Of a stretch of DNA of 64,000 bases, positions 31,785 through 41,961 are shown piece by piece. Below the pieces are notes generated by a model. That model was not told where the DNA came from. It worked only from the letters and a program-made list of their open reading frames with translations, and ran no database searches. The stretch is from Torymus aiolomorphi (taxonomy: Eukaryota; Arthropoda; Insecta; Hymenoptera; Torymidae): positions 174,452,104-174,516,103 of the forward strand of contig CM070873.1 in the NCBI GenBank assembly GCA_036365515.1, read 5' to 3'. Numbering within the stretch: the stretch's first letter is position 1; the number at the start of each line of letters is the position of its first letter. The position numbers and the translations under genes are program-made.

Positions 31785-31921
31785 GTTGGTAATTCAACGT
31801 AAAAAATTGTTGCAAACAATTTAGAAATTCCCGATAATCTTTATTTATAAGACAGTGCGAAAAATTCAGTACTTTTTGGAGCTACGTTAGTAGTAGATGT
31901 ACCGGTATAGCGAGCCAGATA

Positions 31922-32162
31922 GGTATCATGTTACAGCGATAGTGTGATCCTCAAGTGGGCACTTGAGATGAGTGTTGTTTATATAAACAACACTTGAGAG
32001 AAGAGATGTTTATATGAACAGATGTTAAACAGTAGCCAAACAGTAGATAATTAGTGTTTTGTTTATATAAACAATCACTATTAGTCTATTGTTTTTTAGT
32101 TACTGTTGTGCTGTTATGTTAAGTATCCACTTAAGGGGCGCCTTGGTCCGTAACATGATACC
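31922..32162. mobile_element. 241-bp MITE with TA duplication and internal palindromes
   Basis: The inverted ends GGTATCATGTTAC and GTAACATGATACC lie between TA at 31920-31921 and TA at 32163-32164. Inside, a perfect 24-bp palindrome (31971-31994, left half agtgttgtttat) and a close second copy near 32060 are present. No ORF. Probably a non-autonomous Tc1/mariner-like element. Confidence 0.8.
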
Positions 32163-32194
32163 TACTTGTTACGCCATACTGGCCATGCTATCTC

Positions 32195-32430
32195 CCCTCC
32201 TCTCTCCCCTGCCAGCTTGAGCGCGGGTCTACGCTATCTGGCGCGGTCTATAGGAGGGGGTGAACTACTTTATATCGGTCACGAGCGTCCTGCAAGCAGG
32301 TATTTCCACTCCTCTCTCTCTGAGCAGGTTGAGCGCATGCCTGTGCTAGCTGGTGTGAACCGTAGGAGCGCGGGATTACTCTATAGCGGGCACGCATGTG
32401 CTCTCTCTCCCGACGGCTTGAGCGTACTGT
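32195..32430. repeat. About 115-bp imperfect tandem repeat
   Basis: Two and a part units, each with ctctctc, a ttgagcgc/ttgagcgt block, gctatctgg/gctagctgg, a cgtaggag-type block and gcacg. ORFs on both strands here are unlikely genes. Confidence 0.6.
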
Positions 32431-33376
32431 TGTGCGCGTTTGTGCAGCTGTGTCTACAATTTGAGTGGTGAGTGAGGAGTGGGAAGTCTTGGTCTGTGTG
32501 TGAGACAGATGAGTAAACGCTGGCCTGTGCGAGCACGATGTGACGGATCGTGTGGATGCGGGAAAGTACTCTATACCTATACAAAGAAAGCAAGGGATAT
32601 GCTTGCAGGCAACAACACGTCTCATCGTGTTTTTCTAGTCATGTGTGTGTGTAAAAGGGAAACTCGATTATTATTATTATCATTATTTTTCAAGGTAACA
32701 AAGAGAATTGGATAATTTACTGGAAGAATGTGAAAACAAAAATTTGTTTCAAACAAAAATTTGTTTCAAACAAATGAAAACAATTGTTTTGGCGAAAAAC
32801 TTGCACCAAATTTTATTGGTACACCACACTCGCGTACACATGCATTTTCATAAGTAACACATAAGAACGCACACATGCGCTAAGAAATTTTACAGTTGTC
32901 GCTGCAACGGTGCGGCCAGCGGTAAGCGATCCGAGGAGCGCATAGCGGTGAGAGCTGGTTGGCGGGCATAGCGTAGTAGCTTCCCGCTTTCTATTCTTTT
33001 GTTGTTATTAAGTTTTAATAATGATGGTGACTAGTTATATCCAAAGTAGCCTAATTTTTTGGGGAAAGAGAAGGTGTTGGTGAAAAAGGATTTATAACGG
33101 GTAGAATCTTTATCCATTGTGAAATGGTCTTTTTTATCGGCGAGAGGTTGTTTATCCTCCGGTTTGCCGGTTGGTTTGATGAACGGTGGTCCCATGATGT
33201 TGTCTCGATGAGAATTGCTGCCCTACTGTTTTATCGCAGCGTTGTGCTTAACTTATATTTACGTGGTGGTGGTTGAAGGGAATGATGACGTAAGTGAGAG
33301 GGTGAGGGAAGTGTCGTAAAAGTAAAAAAGAGAGGTAGAAAGTCCCACGCTAATTGTAGGGGATTTCCCTAACCAC
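32431..33376. other. No gene seen; short palindromic tandem at 32733-32776
   Basis: Around 32735 a motif aaaaatttgtttcaaac is repeated two to three times and is largely self-complementary. The rest holds no recognised gene. Confidence 0.5.
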
Positions 33377-34150
33377 ATGGAGGAGGAGATGAAAGAGGAT
33401 GACGTAAGAGAGGTGCGAGAAGTAGCGAAAAATGTCGAGCTTCAAGAACAAGCTATAGGCGAGTATCTCGCGCCATACGAATGTCTACCTCTTATCGATG
33501 AAGAGATTCGGCTTCTGACAAGTCAATCACCTGCTGTGGAGGGTCACGACCATTCCGCCGCTGCTGAGAGTCCACGCAGAGAAAGACGGCACATACTGTC
33601 TATACAACGCACATGAGCACCTCGACCGCGTAGCCAACGAATGTAAGTAAATATTTATTCTTATATTTTAAAATATTCCCTTTTTTTAAAAAAATATTCT
33701 TCCGTGCATAGTTGTGCGAAGTCGCGATCTGCCTCTAACGCACATTGTGTTATCGCTCCTCGAGCTTGCAGGCTTGCGGGTGGCATACGAGCTGTTATCC
33801 GGCAATCGCCAAGCACGGCTCCAGCGATGGTTTTGCGATCAAGCCGATGACGAATCCTCGTCTTTGTATACAGAAAACAATCTGCAGGATTTGGTGAACA
33901 GAGTATTAGAAAGCTTTGCGGGTGCCACAGAACCTTAAAGTAAATCCGTCACCGTAAAAACCATTAATTTTAATCTATTTTAATCCATTTTAATAAAGGT
34001 ATCATTTGTTTACAGCGGAGGTCCGCTCACCCACGCAGTCAGGATGTGGCGCTGAGGAAAAGGGAGCTTATAATGTGGATGGCGAGGACTACGACAGCGT
34101 ACGGCCTCCGATGTGCGCTCCACTACGGTGGCTGAGCACAACAGTACCTG
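33377..34150 (+). other. Candidate small exons of unknown protein(s)
   Basis: 33377-33616 is an acidic ORF (MEEEMKEDDVREVREVAKNV). A gtaagt donor at about 33641 and a tgcatag acceptor at about 33711 would define a 71-bp intron. The next open stretch 33712-33938 encodes ARLQRWFCDQADDESSS. A further tttacag acceptor lies at about 34016. Frames do not join cleanly, so the gene may be dead or my exon model wrong. It sits just upstream of the Polinton polymerase in the same orientation. I do not recognise a family. Confidence 0.35.
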
Positions 34151-34162
34151 CGACGCTTCGGA

Positions 34163-36862
34163 GTGCAGGGCCATAGAGTAAGATTTTTAATTATAAAGCC
34201 ATGCGCGGATGTAAATCCCGTATTATGGGTAGAGGCCGCAATCACGGATATGCACGATTATATAACGGTGCGCTTTCCCGGGTATACATTAATCGGGATT
34301 ACAATTTGCAATGAGCGATTTTCACATGGTACGGGAGGGCTGTCGTTGAGACCCGTCGCAAACTTTAATTACACTGATTTATGGTATTTAATAAGTATCA
34401 TAAGTCAGAGTAACGAACTTTTGGATATCGGGGAGGGACTCGAGTTACAGGTGTGCTATGTAGTAATTCCAGTAGGTGCATGTGGTGACTTAAAGTTGAG
34501 CGATTTGCGAAAGCGCTCAATCGTTATTATTAACAAGCGTGCGCTTGCGGTCGGAAGGGCATACATGGCTCCCAAGTCGCAGCCTTGCGATGGGATGCAC
34601 GTAGAATGGCAAACGATTTGCCCCGAGCGTTGAAAACTCACGAGCTTCCAAAATTTTTTTCTCGCAAATAGGGTAGCACTGGTTGGAGCGGTGAACCAGC
34701 GTTCTTTGATAGGCGCAACACTACCGGGAATTAAATGCCTCACTAATCGGTATTATTTATTTGATGTTTGAAGAGCGCGCGTGCCATTTTAATTTAATTA
34801 CTAATTTATTTGGAGCGGCGGAATCGCGATTTTTCTGTTCTTATTGTAATAAGGCATTCCGCTGCGTAAATCAGCACAAATGTGCGTGGACATGCGAGTG
34901 CTGTTACGTTTCACCGCCCTGCAGAAGCGATCAAGTCGAAATGATAGAGTGCGTGGATGTGGGCGACAATTTTTCGGTCACGCGTGTTTCGCGAATCACA
35001 AGCGTGCAGGCTGTAACAGAAAAAATAGTAAAATGTGTGTGATGTTGTGCGGCTGTGTGAGAATTGCATGCGCATTGTAAACCTGTATTATCGGAAACAC
35101 GAGTGTGGTATCAGTCTTTGTAGGCAATATCAAAAGGTGCATACCTTTGACGACTTGTGCTTCATGCAGCCGATCCGCGTTGTCGTCCCAGGTAAAAAAA
35201 AGAAATATCTTTATATTTTTTTATGATTTCCAGAGAACGTAAGACACTCCATATGGCGGAAATGCGCACGTTCACATACCTAATTTGTGCGTCGCGCACC
35301 AAGTATGCTCGGATTGCATCAACGTGGACAACATACAAATAGATTGCTTCATTTGTGGGGTGCGCGAATTCATTTTCACCCGCGATCCCTGTTAAACAAC
35401 TCTTGAAGCTCTGTGTGCGGGAAAAGACAGATTTAGCCAAAATTTTGCGTATAGCGCACACTGCTTGGGCATTCGACTCTCAATTTATATTGAAAAAGTT
35501 TGCAGAAAGTTCCGAGTGTGGCTCGCCCCGCGTAATATTAAATGGTCACAATATTACGCAGCTAAAGTACGGGAACACAAAATTTATTGATAGTACACTG
35601 AAAAAAGATTGGCGCGTCGGCTGCCCTCTGTGGCTCTCAGCTCCTCCTGTTTACAGGGCGTCTGACGCCCCGTCGTCTTTGCTCGTATACCGCTCTCTTC
35701 CGCGCGACTGCAGCGCACGCGCGGCGTACGAGTTGTTCAAAGCAAGCAATGTAACAGACCCGTGAGACAGTGCGCGCCCTTGCGCGGACGCATGGTGCGC
35801 TGAAAAGGACAACACAGACGCTAAACGGGCGGCCTATACTCCTTAACCAACAGCGCACCCGTTAGACTGCAAAGAGCGCTGCCGATTCGCCAATCTTTTT
35901 TCAGTGTATCAATTACTTTCAATTGAAATTGTGTGATTTGCCTGTGAAATTTGGGCGCGAAAAATGGTTATTTCCCACACCTTTTCAATACCATAGAGAA
36001 CGAGCACTACAGGGGTCCTACGTCCCGCCGAGTTTTATTACCCAGGCACTACGTCTGTGACTGAACGTGCCTCTTTTCTCGTGTGGTATGAGAATACAGC
36101 GCCAAACTACATATTCGACCTTCAAAAAGAGATTCTCGAATACTGTAAAATGGACGTGGAAATATTGATGCGCGCATGCATGCGGTTTCGCAAAATTTTC
36201 ATAGAAGTCGCGCAAACAGACCCATTCGATTCTTCGTGTACAATTGCACCCACGTGCATTTATGTTTTTAAAAAAAATTTTTTGCAGCCAAACACTATTG
36301 GCCTGGTACCACCAAATGGGTATAGGCGTGGGGATAAACACTCGCAATAATCTATAGAGTGTCTGCTATATTGCTACAACCACGCAGGCGCGTTTCGAGT
36401 TGTATCCTTATATTGAGAAACTCACTGCAGCACGTGTTCTATACATGGACACGGACTCGTGCATTTTCAGATGTAAGAAAGACGATCCTACAGAGTGTAC
36501 TCCGTGTCTGGATGCTTTACTCGGCAACATGACAGACGAGCTAAAGGTCTACGGCGAGGGTACCTATATTACAAACTTTCTCTCCGCGGGTTCAAAATTT
36601 TTATGGCTTCCGAGCTGTCTTACCTTCTTCTGGTGAATATGTCGAGTGCTGTAAGATTAAGGGTGTTAGCCTCAATATCACCAATTCGTGTATAATACGT
36701 TTCGAAAGCATTGCGCGTTTGATCGCAGCGTATTTTGAATGCGAAAGAGGGCGCGCCCCAAGTCATCTCCCGCGACGAAGAAAAGTCGTGTTTTCTACTT
36801 AAGAAGCGTAGATACTTTCGCGATGCAGTATCACTGCCTTTTGGTTATAAGAGCGACGTATA
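34163..36862 (+). pseudogene. Polinton-type protein-primed DNA polymerase B relic
   Basis: Pieces appear in order. N-terminal region (34163-34633, GGLSLRP..F, then LRKRSIVIIN). Cys-rich finger (34800-35160, FFCSYCNKAFRC). Exonuclease part (35420-35595, AWAFDSQFILKKF, VILNGHNIT, GNTKFIDS). After an inserted MITE, an insertion/linker region (36061-36350, LEYCKMDVEILMRACMRFRK; PNTIGLVPPNGY). Palm with the YMDTDS active-site box (about 36430-36450) and MTDEL, and a C-terminal end to 36862. Many frameshifts occur, and the first palm motif region is deleted near 36355. This is the type-B, protein-primed polymerase (DNA_pol_B_2 type) of Polinton/Maverick elements. The copy is dead. Confidence 0.85.
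35596..35906. mobile_element. 311-bp MITE inserted in the polymerase gene
   Basis: Perfect inverted ends CACTGAAAAAAGATTGGCG and CGCCAATCTTTTTTCAGTG between TA at 35594-35595 and TA at 35907-35908. The polymerase frame stops at the left TA and resumes immediately after the right TA in a way that fits the family. This confirms an insertion with TA duplication. Non-autonomous, Tc1/mariner-like. Confidence 0.92.
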
Positions 36863-37390
36863 GTATATATGAATGTATATTTTGATGAAACTTGTAACTA
36901 CGTGTATTTATGTAAAATAAAAGTTGTTCTTTTTATATTTTTAATAAAAAAAATTAATTACCTCTCAAAATCTTCTATTATTTCTACCGATATCACTTTC
37001 CTCGCATTAGTACAGTGAAAAAAAGCATGTAGTGAGAATAGTCCGTTATATTTTCTTAATAAAGTAATATAGCGAATGTTTTATATCGTTTTCGAAGATT
37101 ATAAATTTGATTTTAAATATACTAAGAAGTTATTGTAGTGACAAAGTCGTGCCACGTTTTATAGTTAACTACTAAAAACGGTATTCGCATGCTAGGGATT
37201 GCGGTAATCGTACTCATTTCCGCGGCCGGGGTAGGCTAGTCAACGCGCGCGCTCGTGAATCAGCTAGTCACCGCGCGGATCAGCCCTTCCCTGCGCTCGA
37301 TCAGCTTGTCGCCGCGTCGATTCCATTCATCACATTCATATCAGTTATTCAATATCATAAATTCTACTTAGATCTTTAGTAATTAAAAGG
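36863..37390. other. No gene seen
   Basis: AT-rich DNA followed by a CG-rich patch (cgcgcgcgctcgtgaatcag and similar subrepeats at 37230-37320). Nothing recognised. Confidence 0.5.
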
Positions 37391-38341
37391 TTATTTCTTT
37401 ATTAGTTGAAAATCTTTAGAAACAAAAAATAAAGAATTTGTAAATACCTTCGCCAGACTCTTTATTGGGTTCAGTTGCGATGTCGTCAAGTGATCCTGGT
37501 AACTGTTCACCTTGATACCATCTAAATTGGTACTTATTATCGCTTTCTTCCCAATCGTATTCATCTGGACACAGATTACTTGGAACTTGGAAGTACGAGT
37601 GATCCCAGATATTAGCGATGTAGCACGTTCACAGAATATGCTGGTGCAATTCTGATTGACAAGGTGGTAATACCGATCCATCAATATTGATTTTCATTGA
37701 CCTCGTCAATTTTTTTGAATCCGTACATGCGGTAAATGAACTGTTCGGCTGTCGCAAAAATTTCCTTTTCATGTATCGCTTTTTGAAGCGTCATATTTTT
37801 AAAAATTTCAATAAACTTTTCGATTTGCCTTAATATTTTCAGAGGCCGATTTTTTCCTTTTTTAAAAAAGGCTGGATTGAAATCACAACCTAAAATGAAA
37901 TGTAAATAATATTATTAAATTTATTATTTATTATTCTTAAATTTATATGTGTAAATTGAAATTAAAGTTGCACCTGTAAAAGCATGAAAAGCTGGTAGTG
38001 CAGCGCTTAAATTCGGGCCTAAGGTTTTGTACAATTTAGAAACATTTACAAAGCGAGTATAATTTCCAACACCAACATGCATTGAAATTTTTACCTTTTC
38101 ACTTACGTGACCCATATTGCCCAGCATAATTATTAACACGTCTGTGTCCGAGTATTTTATTGTTACATTGGCTCCAAAATTCATTTTACAAACATGAAAT
38201 ATAATTTTGGTTTCGGCTTCCTCGTTAAATGGGCAAGATAAATGATGTATTTGTATTTTCTGCACTCTCTCATTTATTACTTCATATTTATAACATTGAT
38301 CGAAATTTATAAAAATGTTTTTAATTCCAATAAATGTTGAC
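37391..38341 (-). pseudogene. PIN-like gene, 3' part with intron
   Basis: 38341-37980 encodes STFIGIKNIFINFDQCYKYE, then KYSDTDVLIIMLGNMGHVSE and LSAALPAFHAFTG. The protein then passes through a GT..AG intron (donor gtgcaac just after HAFTG at about 37975, acceptor ttcattttag at about 37891) into CDFNPAFFKKGKNRPLKIL and EQFIYRMYGFKKI (to about 37695). The tail (37690-37420: NLCPDEYDWEESDNKYQF) is in another frame with one stop. The DTD motif is the probable metal-binding site of a PIN-like nuclease. No activity can be inferred from a broken copy. Confidence 0.7.
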
Positions 38342-38355
38342 ATATAATTGTTATT

Positions 38356-38942
38356 TTGAATAAAATGAGACTAACGACTTTCCATAAAAAATATTTTTTA
38401 TTGTTGCAACGTTTCGGTCGTTTTGGGAATATCCCCGAAACAATCATAGTTTTCATTTTGACAATATTAAAATATTAGGCATTGAAAGTAATTTAAACAA
38501 AAGACTATTTTCTGAAATGCTTTTTATACATGCTAACAAAAACAATATAAATAGACAATTGGACACACAAAAATTAAGGAATTGTTACAAAAATGTTATT
38601 GATAAACTATTTTCAGAAACATAGTTATCTATCTACTATATTTGTAGTTCATGACTGATTTGATTTTATACACTATGCTAGATGTTATCTAAATGTAAAT
38701 ATACTCTATGCTGTTAGTATTATACGTTAGACTGGCATTGACTTGTGCTTATGCATGTGATATTTCTCTTCTGTGAGATTATTTTTGTTCTAATGATTAT
38801 ATTTATGACCCTGAAGAGGGTCGGGGATATTCTCAAAACGACCGAAACGTTGCAACAATAAAAAATATTTTTGATGGAAAGTCGTTAGTCTCATTTTATG
38901 CAAATTAATTTTTCTCCATCATTAGCATCGTTTTCAAGAAAA
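38356..38942 (+). mobile_element. Truncated PLE insertion with 14-bp target duplication
   Basis: Flanked by ATATAATTGTTATT at 38342-38355 and 38943-38956. Its ends are inverted relative to each other (38358-38445 versus 38820-38905). The middle encodes the C-terminal end of a PLE protein (FDNIKILGIESNLNKRLFSE, MLFIHANKNN). A hammerhead-like motif lies near the right end. It splits the PIN-like gene. Confidence 0.85.
38811..38848 (+). ncRNA. Hammerhead-ribozyme-like core in a PLE end
   Basis: CTGAAGA, then a helix (ggtcg with cgacc) and GAAAC. This is the order of the conserved hammerhead core (CUGANGA, stem II, GAAA). Hammerhead motifs are known in PLE terminal repeats. The stem I/III partner and cleavage site were not verified. 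Confidence 0.5.
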
Positions 38943-38956
38943 ATATAATTGTTATT

Positions 38957-39290
38957 CCAATCATCGATTATAAAATGAACAAAAGCTTCTAAAAATTAAA
39001 ATTTTTTAATTCATGAGCAAAATCTGCTGGCCGTATTTGCTCAGGCCCATTTAAGCAAAAATTTGCGTGACTCATACCTCTTAATAAATGCTAGTTATCT
39101 TTAATTGATGGAAAGATATATCGATCAAATGTTATTATAATAACTGAAGCATTATTTGCTGTAACATTTGTAACAATTTTTTTGAAATATTTCCGAAAGT
39201 AAAAGGCACTTCTTTCATAACATGTAACAAGAAGAAGCCATCTATAATTTCCAAAATCTTGAAGCTAATGGCTAAATTTACTACCACTCC
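38957..39290 (-). pseudogene. PIN-like gene, middle segment
   Basis: The minus strand encodes a segment with IITFDRYIFPSIKDN, then NGPEQIRPADFAHELKNFNF. It lies between the PLE at 39295 and the 14-bp target duplication of the small PLE insertion (38943-38956). The frame continues into the next exon across that insertion. Confidence 0.65.
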
Positions 39291-39352
39291 GGTGTTATTA
39301 ATTAAAAGGTGATTAATAAAACAACACCATTTTTTTCTTTTTATCCGTCGAC

Positions 39353-39385
39353 GTTTCGGACAATTTTATTTTTGTCCCTCTTCAG
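39353..39385 (-). ncRNA. Hammerhead-ribozyme-like core in the PLE terminal repeat
   Basis: The minus strand reads CTGAAGA, a stem II helix (gggacaa with ttgtcc) and GAAAC followed by gtcgac. All core hammerhead boxes are present. Consistent with ribozymes known in PLE terminal repeats. The other stem was not modelled. Confidence 0.6.
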
Positions 39386-39787
39386 GTATCTAATATATAC
39401 AACAGTTGTTAATATTATTATAATAATTTCCAACAGAGAAATATTTTTCACATGAAATAAATAAAGCAGAATACAAAACTTACAATCAAAATGTTAAAAG
39501 TCCAAGTGTTACGTGGAAAACAGTCCACCCGTCAATAGTCACATAAACCATTATTTCTCTTTATATAGTCTAATATTTAAATAAGTGTGTGTAATAAGGG
39601 GTGTGAACGTACATACATAAGACAGTATATGTAAGTAGGTGGGGCACAACCCACTAACAGAGTTCGAGAACGGGAAGAGGTATTAGGCAAACACGTCTAC
39701 GGATACAATGGTTAGTGTACCGCACATAGCTCTACTAGTCATATGCTCCTAATACCTGCTCGTCTACAATACTCGGTTATTCTAATT

Positions 39788-40023
39788 CTAAGAGGACAAA
39801 AATTCGACATTATTAATTAGAATACTGTATTCCTTTGGTAATTTTGTAATTTCAAATTGTTTATTCATAAAATTTTTTTGCGTATGTATATATAAAGCTT
39901 CTGTGAACAATCTTTTACCGGTGCTGAATTCTGTATCTAAAATTTTTACGTCTTGAAAATTTATATTATGTGAGTTCTCTGTTTTATGAAAAAATAATGA
40001 AGAATTTTTATTCCCATCACAAT
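39788..40023 (-). pseudogene. PLE C-terminal fragment (rest of the interrupted GIY-YIG protein)
   Basis: Encodes YCDGNKNSSLFFHKTENSH, NINFQDVKILDTEFSTGKRL and FTEALYIHTQKN, which corresponds to the C-terminal tail of PLE proteins. It is the continuation of the ORF cut at 43829, displaced by the nested palindrome. It ends at 39788. Confidence 0.85.
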
Positions 40024-40461
40024 ATTTTTTATGATGTGTAGTTAATTGTCGCAAATGGCAGTCATAGTAGAAAGTTAAGTAAGTTAGGAAGCTGATGGTT
40101 CTACTGCCTAGGTAGTAATTAAATAAAAACAAAAGTTTTTAAAAAATTTGTTCCGACGTTTCGGACGGTTTATTTCCGTCCCTTTTCAAGGTCTGTGAAA
40201 ATACACACGAAATACAAGTTTATTAACATAAAAAAAGACACTAAAATTGATAAACACTCGCTTAACAACACTTACCAAAAAACTATATATACAAATATAA
40301 ATAAGTGGACACAATAAGAGACCACTAGTCAAAGTGAGACGGCGCACGCAATTTCCCAGTATTTATCATCTCTAGAGTATGTATAGGAGGGGTAAGAACT
40401 ACGAAACACTTTAGCCATAAATACACAATAAGATATGTAAACCTATAATAGTAAGCCTTGT

Positions 40462-41926
40462 TTATATCAACTTATTATTATTAATAAAAATTTTATAATC
40501 TGACTTCAAAAAATTAGTGTCGAACTGTCTATTCAAACTATTGCATTGGGAATGGATATGTAGCATTTCAGATAGTAATCTTTTCTGTAAATTAGGCTCT
40601 TGATCTAAAATTTTAATATTTTTGAAATCGATTTTATGATTAGTATTCGCTATATGTCCGTGTAAAACTGACTTGTCTCTCTTAAATTTACAATCGCTAA
40701 CATGTTCTTTGCTTCTTACAATCAATTTTCGAGAAGTTTGTCCCACGTACGACGCATCACAATCGCAACAATTAATTTTGTATACAACTTGAGATTTTTC
40801 ATTTTTATGGTATCTATCTTTTCCTAGTCTAATTATATGATTGAATTTATTGGAGATTGAATTAATCATAATTAAGTTGTAACACTTACAGATATTTTTA
40901 ATTCCGGGTTGATATATTTAATGAATGGGAAAACTAAAATGCTATTAAAATTTATGTTCTTAGAATTACAAGTATTTTTATTATTATTTTTAATGTGTAA
41001 TATACGTTTATTGATATGTTTATTAATGAAATCCATAGGATAATCATTCTCCAATAATAAATCTCTAATTAGATTAAGATTCTTATCATGGAAGTGTGTA
41101 TCAGCTAAATTAATACATTTGTCAACTAAAGAACATATTATACCAATCTTATTACTAATCGGGTGGTGAGAATTAAAATTTAGAAATCTACCAGAAAAAG
41201 TTGGTTTCCTATACCAATCCGTGGAAATTTTTTGTTCGTTATGAATAATAAGAAGATCTAGAAAACTTATTTTATTGTTGCTTGGTGTCTCGACTGTAAA
41301 TTGTAAATTCTTATCAAAACTATTAAATAAATTTGCTGTATAATCTATCATATTCGCAGGAACACATACAATAATATCATCAACATATCTATAGTAAAAC
41401 GGTACAGGAAAGCAAATTTTTGATAAGGCTTGATTTTCTAAGTCTTCCATGACAATATCAGCTAAGATTGGACTTAAGGGGTTGCCCATGGCAGCTCAAA
41501 TATTTGTTTGTAAAAAGTGTGATTAAATACAAAGTAATTGTTGTGTAGGATAAACCTAAGAACATTTATGAATTCGCTACAGTTAAGTTCGCAAAGATTA
41601 TACAATTGATTCCAACGTTTTTCTATTGAGTCGAAAATTAAATAATCCGCAACATTTGTAAACAAACTAACAACGTCTAAGCTGATAATGGTATATCCAG
41701 CCGGTATAACTATGTTTTCAATTTTTTGTTTTAAGTCTAAACTATTAGTAACGTGTGAATTAGGCCTTTTTAAATTGTTAAAGAGAAACTTAGCAAGCAT
41801 TTTGGATAAATAATATGTAGGAGTGTTAATAGCAGAGATTATCGGTCTAACAGGAAAATTGATCTTATGTATTTTAACGAGACCGTAAGCTCTGGCTATT
41901 GTACATTTATTCGAAAATGTATACAT
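40462..41926 (-). pseudogene. PLE RT-GIY-YIG, left arm copy (two frameshifts)
   Basis: Same protein as the plus-strand copy at 41962-43428 but split into three frames (41926-41474, 41489-40872, 40869-40462) by the two one-base deletions. All domains are otherwise present. Truncated at the N-terminus at the palindrome centre. Confidence 0.92.
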
Positions 41927-41961
41927 TTTTTCAAAAATTACAACCTATTCCTACATAAAAA

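Noticed and set aside
32166..32715. Several overlapping 60-125-codon ORFs
   Set aside because: They cover an imperfect tandem repeat in a CG-rich patch and have no motifs.
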